Assembly (NCBI GenBank): GCA_021234155.1
Contig: JAJEKV010000032.1
Coordinates: forward strand, 16,064,407-16,128,406
DNA: 64,000 nt
Direction: 5' to 3'
DNA from: Isoetes taiwanensis
Lineage: Eukaryota; Streptophyta; Lycopodiopsida; Isoetales; Isoetaceae
Shown here: positions 39,736-51,424 of the stretch, piece by piece
Layout: each line of letters begins with the position of its first letter
How positions within the stretch are numbered: position 1 is the first letter of the stretch
Notes under the pieces: model-generated
Database searches by the model: none
What the model was told of the DNA's origin: nothing
What the model saw: the letters and a program-made list of their open reading frames with translations, nothing else
Program-made: the position numbers and the translations under genes

Positions 39736-39884
39736 TTTGCCTCTATTTGTGACTGTCCTCACCTTGTTTCTTTCAAGCTTTCAAATAGGATTGCTGACTA
39801 TTTGTCATGCAATTATCTATTTCTATACTTATTCTCTATAATTAATGATTAAAAAGCTTCATTCCCTCAAAAACAAAAAAATTG

Positions 39885-40230
39885 GCTTGATTTGAAACGG
39901 AATGATGGAGAAAACCGAAGTTCAAAGTGGATCAGAATTTTGGCCGTTGAAATGTGAGCAAGAAACAACAAGTTGGTTTTTTCAAAATGAAGAAATGACA
40001 ACTTTTTTTCACTTCTTGTATCTCCTCGACACACCACAAGCAAAGGTGCAACAATTAGCCAACAAAATCATGCAATTTATGCTCAGATTTTTGAATTTTT
40101 TGTTGCCGATTCTCACTAAGGTAATGCAACTTGAAAGTCAAGGCTTTTATGTGTTTTTTCTTTTTATGACAATTTTAATGTTTCATTTGGAATAAAATAT
40201 AACCATATGTTGGACACCGCCTTTGGTACT
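39885..40230 (+). repeat. Inverted partner of 33,480-33,870
   Basis: The plus copy of the repeat described at 33,480. The frame at 39,902-40,195 (97 codons) is open here but not in the partner, so it is unlikely to be a gene. The two arms are about 6 kb apart in opposite orientation. Confidence 0.6.
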
Positions 40231-40619
40231 TTGTGCAAGTAACTCTTTCTAAGTTGCAAAATTAATAACCAACAAAGCACTAATGACTAACTTTTGCAAT
40301 TTTTTAAATTTTTTTGTGGCTTGATATTCTCGTGAGACTTATAAACACTCAGGATTGCATTATAAACTAGTCTAGTACAGTGCTATATTTCAACATTACT
40401 TTCACTAAAACTTTGATGTTACCTTTGTTCTAGCACTTTGAATGCAAATGCACAAACTACTTTTTACCAAGTTCAGATTTTCATTGGTACAAGATCATCA
40501 TACAAGATATTTTGTAAGCAATTCCAAGCTCTATAGTCTTAGGCATAGATAAAAAGTGGAGAAAGTAAAAAATTTCAACTTTGCTTCAAAAATCTCAAAC
40601 TTCTATCCAAAGCATGGAA

Positions 40620-40975
40620 GTATGGTTTTTTAGGTGTAGTTATAAATAGATTTAATTTCTAAAGTGGCTATATTTTTAATGAAGTATGGTTTTCTAAAGT
40701 GGTGTGGTTTACAACCAGGCTTAGTTTTCAAGTAGCTATTTCTTAAGTAAGTATAGTTTTTGAGTTGTGATTTATAACTATAATGCATTTCTAAGTAACC
40801 GTGGTTTTTTAAGGAAGTATGATTTTTGAGATGAATAATAAGCTGCATGTAGTTTTTAAGTAGCTATTTTAAGGAAAGTATATGGTTTTTGAGGCTGGTT
40901 TATAAGTAGGTGTAGTTTCTAAATGGTTGTTTGTTAAGGAAGTATGGTTTTTGAACTGGTGTGAGTTTTTATAGC
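40620..40975 (-). repeat. Small array of the 51-52 kb satellite, inverted
   Basis: About five degenerate copies of GTAGTTTTTAAGTAG / AAGTATGGTTTTTGAG / GTGTGGTTTATAA. These are the reverse complement of the satellite monomer at 51,425-52,620. It is a dispersed small array in the opposite orientation, about 11 kb from the main array. Confidence 0.75.
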
Positions 40976-41761
40976 TAATATTGCAAGCAATAACTATATC
41001 ACCATGCCACACTTATCCACATGACTTACCACAAAGTACATTACTTATGTATGTGTCAAAATGTCATTAGCATAAGAAATGAGGCCAAGTTAAAAGGCTA
41101 GTAATGGTTGTTTTTTCAGACAACCTTTTTGGCAAACCGTCAGTCCAAGGGGTCCTAATGCTTAATGCCCACCCTCCCTCGGCCTCCTATCCGACGTTGA
41201 ATCCTATATATGTTGAAGTACCCTACTTCAAGATATATAGGTCTAAAAAATATTGAAGATCGTTCCGAGAGCTCATCAAAAACTGCTGTAAAGCATCCCC
41301 AGCACATCGTAGAAATAACGACTAGTCAAGAGATATTGAGATATGAATGCAACCGGCCATTTTGCTTTAGGGATCCTAATGAAGGTTCTAACCATAAAAT
41401 CCACTAAGGTTTGATCCATCGCAGCAAAGCTTAGGATCAACATGTTCCATCCACTACATAATACAAAGCTGCCAATCGGGTGATTAGACATATGTCGATC
41501 GATTGCTAGAAAAAGTAAGATTGTGATAAAGCAAAACAAAAAGAGTGAAATGACCTCACCACAAGAAGAGCAAGCGCAACAAGGTAACATGATGACCAAG
41601 TAATATCCCCGCAGCCACCACCTAGGCCAATTGACTACTTAACGCATTCAGACATGAGCTCTTTTGGCTCTTCTTGGAGAAGGGCTGGTCTTCTGCCCAT
41701 GAAACTTGGTACCCAAGGTATAATGTTCACATTTTGAGACCATTGGCGAGCCTGCTGTTCT
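40976..41761. other. No recognised feature
   Basis: Left flank of the gypsy-type element. The minus frame 41,276-41,599 (107 codons) has a hydrophobic N-terminal half with several Cys but resembles no family I know. No start of the neighbouring repeat was seen here. Confidence 0.35.
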
Positions 41762-42349
41762 AGAGCAATCATCCGAGCACCAATCTTGCCAAGCTAGATA
41801 TGTTGAGCAAGGCAATGCTAGACACGCTGCAACCCTTCACTAGAAAGCCGCTTTCAATATTGTTCATTCCTTTTCGCTTCTAGGCGTAAAAATCTTCAAA
41901 AGAAAAAAAATTAGGTTCCCTTTGACAAAAGAAAGATTTGGCCCTTATTGTGCAGTGCAAATCTAAGCGTAATAGAATTGGAAACTCCAGAAAATTCCTT
42001 GGTCAACATCGAAGTTTCAAATTTTGGCTTCCGCCATTATTGACCAAAATTGACTGGTCTGTTGATCAAATTTCGGGGTTATCTAACCTTGTCGACCCTC
42101 ACCGAGCTTTTGCAACCGTTAGTATCAAGTGTTGAGCATCTTGAGGAGAGACACCCTTATCCATAGCTTCATAGATCATATTCTCGCAAGTTATTTTGTG
42201 GAGCAGATTTTTGGCCTTCGTGGAAACATACTCCCGCTTAACTTTCGCAAGACTATTTCTCGAATCTTTGTGACTCTGAGTGGTTGCCCAAGCAACCCGG
42301 AGGTTCTAAACCACCGAGGTTGAAGGTTTTGCCGTGAACACCTTCAACA
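41762..42349 (+). repeat. 5' LTR-like direct repeat
   Basis: Near-identical to 45,983-46,560, with scattered indels. It starts AGAGCAATCATCCG, includes CTAGATATGTTGAGCAAGGC and GAGGAGAGACACCCTTATCC, and ends GAACACCTTCAACA. The shared end block also occurs at 21,559, 31,031 and 34,257. Confidence 0.7.
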
Positions 42350-42352
42350 TTT

Positions 42353-42370
42353 TGGAGGTCCTACCAGATT
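42353..42370 (+). promoter_or_regulatory. Candidate primer-binding site
   Basis: TGGAGGTCCTACCAGATT begins three bases after the LTR-like repeat ends and starts with TGG, the complement of a tRNA CCA end. Position and start fit a retrotransposon primer-binding site. I did not assign the tRNA. The sequence after the other CCTTCAACA ends (21,560; 31,032; 34,258) lacks TGG, consistent with those being solo LTRs or 3' copies. Confidence 0.4.
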
Positions 42371-42399
42371 ATTTTCCCCGAATCTGAACTCATGGCACC

Positions 42400-44770
42400 C
42401 TTAAGAACTAATGAGGCATCCGAGCCTACCAAGCACAAGATAACCATGAAGTCAAGTAGACTCCACCGCCACTATACAAGCAAATGGTATGCCTTGTCAA
42501 CACTTTGAGCTAAACGTGCCTATTCCAAATGTCCCTACTTTTGATCCGGCATGAATGCCAAATAATTTCCTCAAGACTTTGAAGAGTACTACCAAGAATA
42601 TGGTTACAAAAAGGGTCAGAAAGTTCTCCGAGTTTAAAAAATTTTCAAGAATGATGAAGTCAGGCTTGGTTAGAGTATGTTATAAGTTTAGGCACCAATT
42701 TTGGGAAGAACCGGTTAAAAAGTTTTTGGCATGTTTTGGAAGGCTCTTGACCCCCAAGATCTAATTTCGAAGTTACAAACTTTTCATTAAGCATGGTGAA
42801 AGTGTGCACCAATATATGTTGAAAGATTCAATCTCTATCTTGTCAAATGCCAAGTCAATCATGTTCCAACCATACCTTGCATCTAGTGGCTTTTTTATCA
42901 GGGATTAAGCGCATAGAGGATACAATGAAAAGCTATTGAAGATCCAAAAACAAGAGGGATTTGCATTGAATACACAAGGCTTTCACCAAAGCCACCTAAA
43001 TTGCGATATGATATCTTACTTACCGATGATGTGCACTCACCAAGGATCCTTTTTTCCAGATTATGAGCAAGAATATATGGGAGCAAAGACCGCACCTGCT
43101 TATGTTGTCCAAAAGGAGAAGAAGAAGGTAAAGAAGGAAGATGATGAGGCTCCCGCACAGATGTAAGAGCAGATTACCAAGGTGTCCGAGGCATCCGTTG
43201 AGGCAACCAAACAACCCAAGAGCTGAAAAGCTCAAAAAGAAAAAAAAAAAACTTACCCTCCATGTGTGCATTGTTTAGAGACACTCATTCTTCCGACCAT
43301 CACCGGTATAGGCCATGCACAAAGTGTGGAAAAAGAGGACATTTTGGTAAAGAATGCCCCGTGGTGTGTGCATTTTGTAAGGTCAGGGATTATTATGAGG
43401 ATAGATGCAAGAGTTAAAGAGTATTTTGCCGCAAGAAAAAGTCTAAAATTAATGAACCAAATGCATCTATAAGGTTTGTGCAGAAATTGAGGAACAAGAG
43501 GAGATAATGCCAAAGAGAGAGAATCAACACATGAGGAAGGAAACATAGGGATGCCGAAAGCAAAGGGTTGGTCCTCCTCCCGGCCGAAAATTTGTCAAGA
43601 AAGAAAAAGAGTGTGAGGACTTTGAATATTTGTTAAAGAATTCAAAAATCGGTCCGGCCGACCTTGTTCAAGATAGCCCCTTCTTACAGTAAAAGGTTCT
43701 CAATCCGACTAAGGAAGATGAGTTTGCCCTAACAAACCACATTGAGGAGCACATGTCACCCGTGATGATTATGATCCCGAGCTTCACTTGTGTTGCCAAA
43801 AAAGGAAGAAATATCTTAAACCAAGGTTCTCGCTAGATGGAGGATCACCCCTAATGTAATGCCACACCATGTTATGAGGCTATGGTCTAGAAATAGACAA
43901 GAAGGTCAATGATCTTGAAATCTTTCTTTAACACAAAAAATCAATCCAAAAAAAATGTTGAAGGAATAATGGTTGCATTTGTTGTGGTTGCTTTTGAAGG
44001 AATAGAAGACAAATCAGATATATATGACTTACTTTTGGGCAGGAGAATTGATGCTAGGGCCTGTGTGGTCAAAAGGAGAATGCACTATTTCAAATGAAAA
44101 AAAAAAAAGGTAACATTGTACAATAAGTTAGAGAATTTGAAAGCATGAATTTCATTGAAGAAGAAATGTCGCTATCAAATCCATGTGGAGAATTTGAGTC
44201 AATGCACTAGAGTTGGAGTCTAGCATAAAAAATCCAAAAGAATTGGCTTCAAATCTAAATCGTAATTTGCTTTATTTATGGTTTGATGGTGGTGTCTCCA
44301 AAGGCTTAATGTGGCATCTTCACCGCTATTCTCAAGGATGCTTCCAATAGATTGTCGGGTTAAGGTAGGAAGAATTTATCCAAATGTCACTTCTAATGTG
44401 GCGTAGTACAAGGCACCGATTGCAGGTCTTCAAGAAGCAAGAAATCTAAACATCGCTGATGTAATCATCTTTGGAGACTCTCGTTTGTCGGCAGCAAATA
44501 TCGAGAATATCGTGCTAAGAGTGAAGACATGATGCGTTTCAGGATCGCTATGTTGAACCTAAGAATTTTGAAACCCGAACTTTGCCATGTGCCAAGGAGC
44601 AAAATTGTGAAGCGCATCGCTTATGCGTAAGTGTACCGGAACACTTAGCTAAGGGAGCAATTCAAGAAGATGAGCTTGAGAAGAAAGATCTCGCAACAGC
44701 CTATACCCTATCCCCGGTAATCAATGCAAGTGAAGACAAACAAAAGGAAATCAAGGTCAACAAGTAGGGT
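42400..44770 (+). pseudogene. gag-protease remnant of gypsy-type element
   Basis: A broken polyprotein is readable in three frames. A gag-like part (42,555-43,170) has basic and acidic stretches. A CCHC zinc knuckle lies at 43,316-43,357: CTKCGKRGHFGKEC, exactly C-x2-C-x4-H-x4-C. A retropepsin-like part follows. Near 43,829 is LDGGS, with NVMPHHVMRLW in a neighbouring frame, together matching the LDGGSS.NVMP pattern of plant gypsy proteases; at 44,023 is YDLLLGRR..DAR, matching the LLGRPWL..A segment. The tail at 44,582-44,767 is acidic and may be the PR-RT linker. At least three frameshifts and several stops make it inactive. Confidence 0.7.
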
Positions 44771-44859
44771 CTAGATAGGGTATTATATGTTGGTGATTTG
44801 TTCCACATCACCATTGACACCATCACTCCACACTTGTCATACACATCATCTCCACTTCA

Positions 44860-45980
44860 TTCAAAAGTTTTGACTAGAGAGAATTTTTCAAACTCAAGTT
44901 GACTAACACGCCATCATTCCCATTGGCCACATCATACCCACCTAACCTTGTCATCATTTCCAAATGCCACATCATCCACTCCTAGCCATTTTTGCCAAAT
45001 TCAAAAGAGCTCCATTGTGAGAAGAGATTCCGTATCTTATAGAGTGCAAAAAAAGATTCCCTTAGAAAAAAAGAAATTTGAAAAAGGCTCTATTTTGACA
45101 TTATAGATGCTTCCTAGGAATCGTACATAGGGCTTTGGGGTGCAAAACTTTCCCATCTACCCCCCAAGACTATCTCTTTCCACCAATCTTCCGCCGAACA
45201 TCCCAAAGGGGTGGAGGTACCCTGATCCCACGCGGGATATTGCACGCCATAATTATAAACTATCGATTTTGTTTTCCTTATATACCTTGGTCGCCAAAAC
45301 CTAATCGAGCCCCTCGTGGGATATTTCTAAACCCATATGAACCCTAAAATCCTAAACGCCAAGATCCGCTTTAATTCGCCTAACAAACCAAGAAATCATG
45401 ACTTAAACCGGCCTAATCACCATGTTTAATGCCAAGAATGCTTATGGTGCTTAAAAGACGAAGATTGAAGGGAAATGATCAAGATCTCAACTAACGTGAG
45501 CATTTTACAAAAGGGCTTTTCCGCATGTAAGAAATTCGAGGGCTTTGAGGCAAAGAAGTGATTCCCCGCTTGAAGAAGGACCGCTTCAAGATCCCGAAGC
45601 TTGATTCCGACCTCCAATGTTTACCTCTGATCCGGATTATTGACTCAATTCTCCGATTATCCTAATGTATACCTATTTGATTCTCGCGGCTCAAGACCAT
45701 GAGCTTGGGATATTGCATTGTATCTCGAAAGTGTTTGATTTAATTGAAAATCCCACCTTTGTAGTAACTGTTCGTTGCATTGAAACTCATTCCCAAAAGT
45801 AAACAATTATCCGAGGCTAGCGCCTTGTGTTTGTCCAGATAGTCGATATGAGTAGTCCGCCTATTTAGCATGTCTTTGGAAAAGGCAAAAGCTAAGCTCT
45901 TGTCAAGACAAAATTACAATACCAGCTTTGAGTCAACATCTTTAGATCCAATTGTGTTGCACAACAGTGCACCGAGCATA
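44860..45980 (-). repeat. Promoter-bearing repeat, minus copy
   Basis: Diverged inverted copy of 37,540-38,600, including a TATATAAGG stretch near 45,280 (minus strand) and the GGATGATGTGGCA words at 44,940-45,000. It lies between the gag-protease remnant and the right direct repeat, so it probably inserted into, or replaced, the pol region. Confidence 0.6.
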
Positions 45981-45982
45981 TA

Positions 45983-46560
45983 AGAGCAATCATCCGAAAG
46001 CACCAATCTTGCCAAGCTAGATATGTTGAGCAAGGCAATGCTAGACACGCGCGGGTAACCCTTCACTAGAAAGCTTTCAATATTGTTCATTCCTTGCGCT
46101 TCTAGGCGTAAAAATTCAAAAGAAAAAAATTAGGTTCCTTTTGACAAAAGAAAGATTTGGCCCTTATTGTGCAAAAAATCTAAGCAGCATAGAATTGGAA
46201 ACCCGTAAAATTCCCTTGTCAACATCGAAGTTTCAAATTTTGGGTCACCAGTTATTGACCAAAAATTGACTGGTCGTTGATCAAATTTCGCCTATCTAAC
46301 CTTTGTCGACCTCACCGAAGCTTTTGGTACCGTTAGTATCAAGTGTTGAGCATCTTGAGGAGAGACACCCTTATCCATAGCTTCATAGATCATATTCTCG
46401 CAAGTTATTTTTTGTGGAGCAGATTTTGGCCTTCGTGGAAACATACTCCAGCTTAACTTTCGCACTATTTCTGAATTTTTAGACTCGTGAGTGGTTGCCT
46501 CTGCAACCCGGAGGTTCTAAACCACTGAGGTTGAAGGTTTTGCCAGAAACACCTTCAACA
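45983..46560 (+). repeat. 3' LTR-like direct repeat
   Basis: Partner of 41,762-42,349. No polypurine tract is seen directly before it; the adjacent sequence belongs to the inverted repeat. It ends AGAAACACCTTCAACA, followed by unrelated ACCCCTTAGC. Confidence 0.65.
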
Positions 46561-46679
46561 ACCCCTTAGCTGATCTTCATTTGTGCAGATTTTAATGAAG
46601 ACACTCCACGATTTGTTCTCGGCAATTAGTGCAAGATATAGAACAAGTATCGAGCATATTGGCTTTCCAAATTAGTTAT

Positions 46680-47420
46680 TGCCAAATGGGACAAAGTATC
46701 ATTAGGTTGAGACATGATGCCCTCGTTGGAGCATATTTTTTAACTTCCAAACATGTGTTTTAAACCGCTCAAAAATGTCTCAAATGGCCATATGGAATCC
46801 AAGAGATTTACCAGCCCAACAGCTTTGAAGTGTCCAAAAGCGTAGCGTTATGGATTGGGAGACAAACTTTCAGCATGACACTTTCCCTCTTACATTTAGT
46901 GGAGATTTTAATGATGGCATATTCCATCGATCTTGTTGCGCAATCACCGCAAGCTATAAGGCATAGGCATCGAAAGTTATTGACTTCATAGATCTAGTTT
47001 AGTGATTTCCAAATGGGAAAGTATCATTAGTTTGATGTATGATACCCTCTTTGGAACATATTTGTTAACTTCCAAACATGTGTTTTTGAACTGCTTAGAA
47101 ATGCCCCAAATGGCCATGTGTAAGAGAACCCGCCTGGCTGCCTCGCAATTTTGAAGTCTCCAAAAGGAGGATGGTTATAGACCGCTGATTGCATTTAAAA
47201 TTAGATTCCAAAGAATAAACCCCTTTAGTGTGGTCTCCACTTAGCTTATATTTTAATAAGACACACTCCATATATTTGTTTTGCAAACCAATGCAAGCTA
47301 GAGCAGTAAGTATAAGATTCATTGGTTTTAGAGAAGTACCAATCTAATGGTTCCTAAATCGATGAAGTATCATTAGTTTGACATTGTTGCCATGCTATGG
47401 CGTATGGAAGAACAAGACAT
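46680..47420 (+). repeat. Tandem repeat, about 330-bp unit
   Basis: The anchor AAAGTATCATTAG or AAGTATCATTAG occurs at 46,693, 47,019 and 47,365, giving offsets of 326 and 346 bp. Within units, TTAACTTCCAAACATGTGTTTT, AAATGGCCAT and GATTTTAATGA or TTTTAATAAGACACACTCC recur. The third copy is partial. A diverged member lies at 22,170-22,830. Confidence 0.75.
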
Positions 47421-47429
47421 ATTTTGAAG

Positions 47430-48300
47430 ACTAATCCCTCACACTTTGATCTGAATTTTAAGGCACAAGAAGATTTCATTTTTGAAAAGTTTTTGGACTT
47501 AGAAAGTCCCAAATATAAAATAGCAAAGAATATATAGATCGGCTTAATATGATTGAGAACATAGCAATTCTCATCCTAAGGAGAATGTTGTCATTGATGG
47601 CAAAGATCCTTTCCAAAGAAAAACAAAAATATCAAGCATTTGTCGATGAAGCCCACTACATTTCGTGGTAGATTTCTTAAGCCAACAATCTGCGAAAAGT
47701 TAGAGTATATAAAATTGAGGCAACATATCGAAAATTATAGGTGTCAAGAAAGTGGAAGTGGTCTCTAAATGTGGATGGAGAATTGGTATGAAGTTCTTCC
47801 CCAATCTACAATCTCAATCAGCCCGCTTTGAGTTACAAGTGGAATATAAGTGATGAGAGTACCATAACACCGCGCCCCTATGGTAATAGTAGCACTCTCT
47901 CGTAAAATTCGAATTGTCTATCTGCCATGTCCATGCTATTGGCATAGAGCACACACATTAAATGAGTCTCCCTCCAATTCCTTAGCCCACTCAATTTCTC
48001 TTATGGGGATCTCATTTATTTTTTCATATAACTTCCTCTAACATGTCCCGCCCGTAAACCGTAATCCATCCGAAGTTTGCACCGAAGTCCAGATTCTCTC
48101 GCCTCGACAGAGGATGACCAATATATTTTGATGCTTCAGCCATCAAATTGTAGATCGAGCTTATACTTGCAGCCTCCAAAGATATTCTAGGAGAAACGTA
48201 ATCAGCATTAGTATTATTCCATGACAATTCAATTTTAAATATATTATAAGATCCAACAAAATGCCCAATAGTATTCCAAAGCTGATCATAATGAGCATCA
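47430..48300. other. No recognised feature
   Basis: A short minus frame at 48,024-48,227 precedes the 3' end of the LINE to the right but is not obviously part of it. No repeat partner was found. Confidence 0.35.
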
Positions 48301-48307
48301 ACATATT

Positions 48308-50975
48308 TATTTTTTTTGTGTCACAGCTTAGCTCTAAGTCATAAATAACCCCAGCAGTTTAATCCAGAAAAATAGATAAATTGTGACCTCCATATAAACA
48401 TCTGTTCCTATGTTTCCAAATATTCCATAAAAGATAAAAGCAAATAGTATTCTTGAAAGCATTATTGTTCATCAAGAAGTCGAGAATTGAAGCAGTGTTT
48501 ATGAATATTGAAATTCACCTCAAACCGTGATCATAAGCTATTTAGTTTAGGACAACTGAAAATATGTTCCATAGATTCCACAGAGGACAACCCAAAGGGC
48601 AATGAGGGGAAAGCATTTGTTGAGTACCAGCTTTTGACTGAATATTTTGATGACTCGATGCTTACAAATATCATGGAGGTTAGGGACACTTTTATTTGCA
48701 ATAAGCCACCTGAAATAAGGGGATTTTTGGGGCACAATAAGAATTCCAAATATTTTTAAAAAGACCTTTTTCAACTTGCTCATTGATATGCCGTTAGTAG
48801 TCGCTTTGGATGGCGATTGGAAGTAGTTAAATAGGGCATAGACAGTAGATACTTTATAAAAGTTTTTGTTGTTCAAAAAGCCAATCATTTGTCGGAATAG
48901 GATTAGCATCTATATTTGTATTTGCTACAATCCCGATAATGTGTTTATAAAGCTGCCTAATGAGTTAGTTCCCCCCATCTTGCCTTAAGTCTAGTCCAAG
49001 AGATCCAAATACCATTCGCCCAGAGGTCACCTAGATTACAAACATTGTTATGCAACCATTTCCTATATATCTTTGGATGAATAATGGCCAAAGGGATGTT
49101 GTCTCTTTTTGATAGGTTTGAATTCCTTAAGATACTCATGTCATGATGAGCCCCGATCAATTTAAAGCTTTAGATACATAATTCGTGCCACCAATAAATT
49201 TCTCATCGAGGTGAGGTGTTTGCGTGAGTTTGATATCACTAAAAACCGAAAGTGAGGAAGTCGATGATCAAATGCGAATGTCCTCTAATAACACTCTTTT
49301 GAAATTCAAAGAGTGAAGAAATTCAAGTAGTGCATTTCTTCTTTGAAAGAGTGTTTTCCATATATACTTTCCACCTAGGGCATAAGCTTGAGCCTAAGGT
49401 TTTTACATCCAAGGCCACCGCCAGATTTTCTTCTTAGTGACATAGTTCCAGCAACAAGATGCTTTTTTCCCCGTGATAAAGTTCCTAATGATCCTCTCTA
49501 GTCACGAGGAGATGCATTTGGGTGCAATGAGAGCTCAAGAAAAATAGACATGAACCGGCAATGACGTAATTTGCAATAATGGTTCTCAATTAAATAGAGA
49601 GAGGCAACCGCCATAATTATTCGGGCTTCTTTTGATTTTGTCGACAATAGGGGCTCCAAAGAGTCTTGATGTTAATATCTAGACCTAAAGGCATGCCTAG
49701 TAACTTAGTGGCTTGATTAGCGAACACACTTAATCCCAAAATATCGTAAGTAATTTGAGCACCAATAATTACTGATTTCCCGAGAATTTAATTGAATACC
49801 GTAGGCCCGACCGAATTTTGAATGACTCCCAAGAAGAATTCAATGTTATTAACATCATTTTGCGTAAATGAAAAGGAGTCATCCGCATATTGTAGCAGTC
49901 GTCACCGATTTAAAGAGTTTGGCATGACTAGACCTTTATATTTCCCATATTTTGATGATACATTATGGCTCTAGTCAATTGGTCAAAGAATGATAAAAAA
50001 GATAAGGAGCTAAGGGACGCCTTTGTCTCCGACCCCTTTTGTAGAGGGAAGAATCAAGGATAGGCACCTGATGTTGGAACAGGCTTGAGATATTTAATGG
50101 ACATAGCATTTGGGAGGTTTGTAAGGGCAATAATCTCGCAAATGTATTTTCCAAAGGAGTTAAAGATTGCGTAAAAGCAATCTTCATCCCAATAAATTGG
50201 GCTAAGATCCATCATGGAGACCCGAGGCAATGAAATATTTATCATATTCTGCAATGGGAAGATTAGGGTACCATTTGAGAAAAGATAGCCGGAAGGTGTC
50301 AAAGGTCGATCTCCCCTAACTTAAGCGCGAAAGTTAGCAGACTGAATTACCACACTCAACTAAGATATAAGGGTATCTCTCAAATGCAAGAAACGTAATT
50401 TATGACAATGGATTTGTTAAGTCTCAGCAGTGATCCCAAAGTCTATCAATTTTGACCCCAACTTTATCAATAGAGACAATGACAATGGTAAGCCGATAAA
50501 GTTTTGATTTTCTCGCTATAATGGAATGATTAAGGTGGATACCTTCAAAAGCCGGAGGTCCGACGAGTTTGATATTGAAGATGATCCAAATTTTCCGCAA
50601 TTGTCGATCGAAACTCTTTCTTGGATTGGCCTGATATTACCATAGGGAATAGGTACTCCATTGGCATTGAGATAGGTTCTCCATGAAGACCAGATCTTTG
50701 AAAGGTTATCCCATTCCAAAGCACATCTCTCGTCATATGATGCATTTCTTTAAGAAACAAATTTGGGTCGAGAAATCACCAAACTTAATGAAAGCCGAGG
50801 GTTTTGTGTATCGACTTAACTGCAAGAGAAGATCGCCTTTGACTGGATGGAGGGAGACGCAGAAATTGTGCAAAAAAGACTAAGAAATCTGTGTTTAGGG
50901 TTTTGGTTTTGGCAACATTTTTGGTAACAAATTTGAACGAAGTCAGGGAAAACAAAGAGTAGTGTTGAGACATGG
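48308..50975 (-). mobile_element. Decayed LINE (non-LTR retrotransposon) with RT motifs
   Basis: Read on the minus strand from about 50,760, fragments follow the order of LINE ORF2. Near 50,300-50,060 is an RT-palm-like stretch (IYWDEDCFYAIFNSFG) corresponding to the family's EWDFL...L...GF. Near 50,045-50,000 is GRRQRRPLAPYLF, matching the G.RQG.PLSPYLF motif. At 49,889-49,878 is YADD, the catalytic box, within QYADDSFSF. Near 49,160-48,960 is WLHNNVCNLGDLWANGIWIS, and near 48,600-48,535 ESMEHIFSCPKL from the zf-RVT finger. The 3' end has a short A run (T on plus, 48,309-48,315). Stops and frame shifts are numerous, so it is inactive. The 5' limit is uncertain; the frame at 50,973-50,785 may be the last upstream piece. 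Confidence 0.75.
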
Positions 50976-51424
50976 ACGTAAGAGAAGGTAAGAGGAGCTT
51001 AATTTGGCAATTTAATTAAAATGCTACTATGTGTCTAATCCAAATTAATACCATGAAATGCATTCAATTTAGAAGAATTTCGATCTATTGAAAGTCAATT
51101 TGAAGATCCGCCTCTTCTAATTCACCCGAAAAGGGATCACCGAAAAGTTTGATAGTAATCCTTGTTGAATTCCCTCGATTGAAAACCTTAAAGATCCCCC
51201 TCAGAAGCAATGTTTCTTTTTGCTAAGAAATTCTTCAAGCCAAGCTTGTGTGATTTCAACTTCAATTTTTCACACCGGGTACAAAGGTGTATTCTTTTGG
51301 AAGAGGTATTCGTGAAAGATCTGCCAAATATCGCTTTGTTCCAAAGAACCGAAGCCTTTCAAAAATCCACAAGTGAGTCGAGAATTATCTTGAATAATTG
51401 CAAAAAATTTGATCCCATTGTTTG
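50976..51424. other. Short spacer
   Basis: AT-rich sequence between the LINE and the satellite. The plus frame 51,210-51,428 is unrecognised. Confidence 0.4.

Larger units (their letters stand above)
41762..46560 (+). mobile_element. Probable Ty3/gypsy-type LTR retrotransposon, decayed
   Basis: Two direct repeats of 580-590 bp (41,762-42,349 and 45,983-46,560) flank a gag-protease remnant. Immediately inside the left repeat is a possible primer-binding site. Reverse transcriptase, RNase H and integrase were not found in the 3.6-kb interior. It also contains a 1.1-kb repeat in the opposite orientation (44,860-45,980) in place of the rest of pol. The element is therefore non-autonomous, deleted, or nested. 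Both repeats end ACACCTTCAACA. The left end (AGAGCAATCATCCG) does not begin TG, so the true LTR start is uncertain. Confidence 0.55.
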
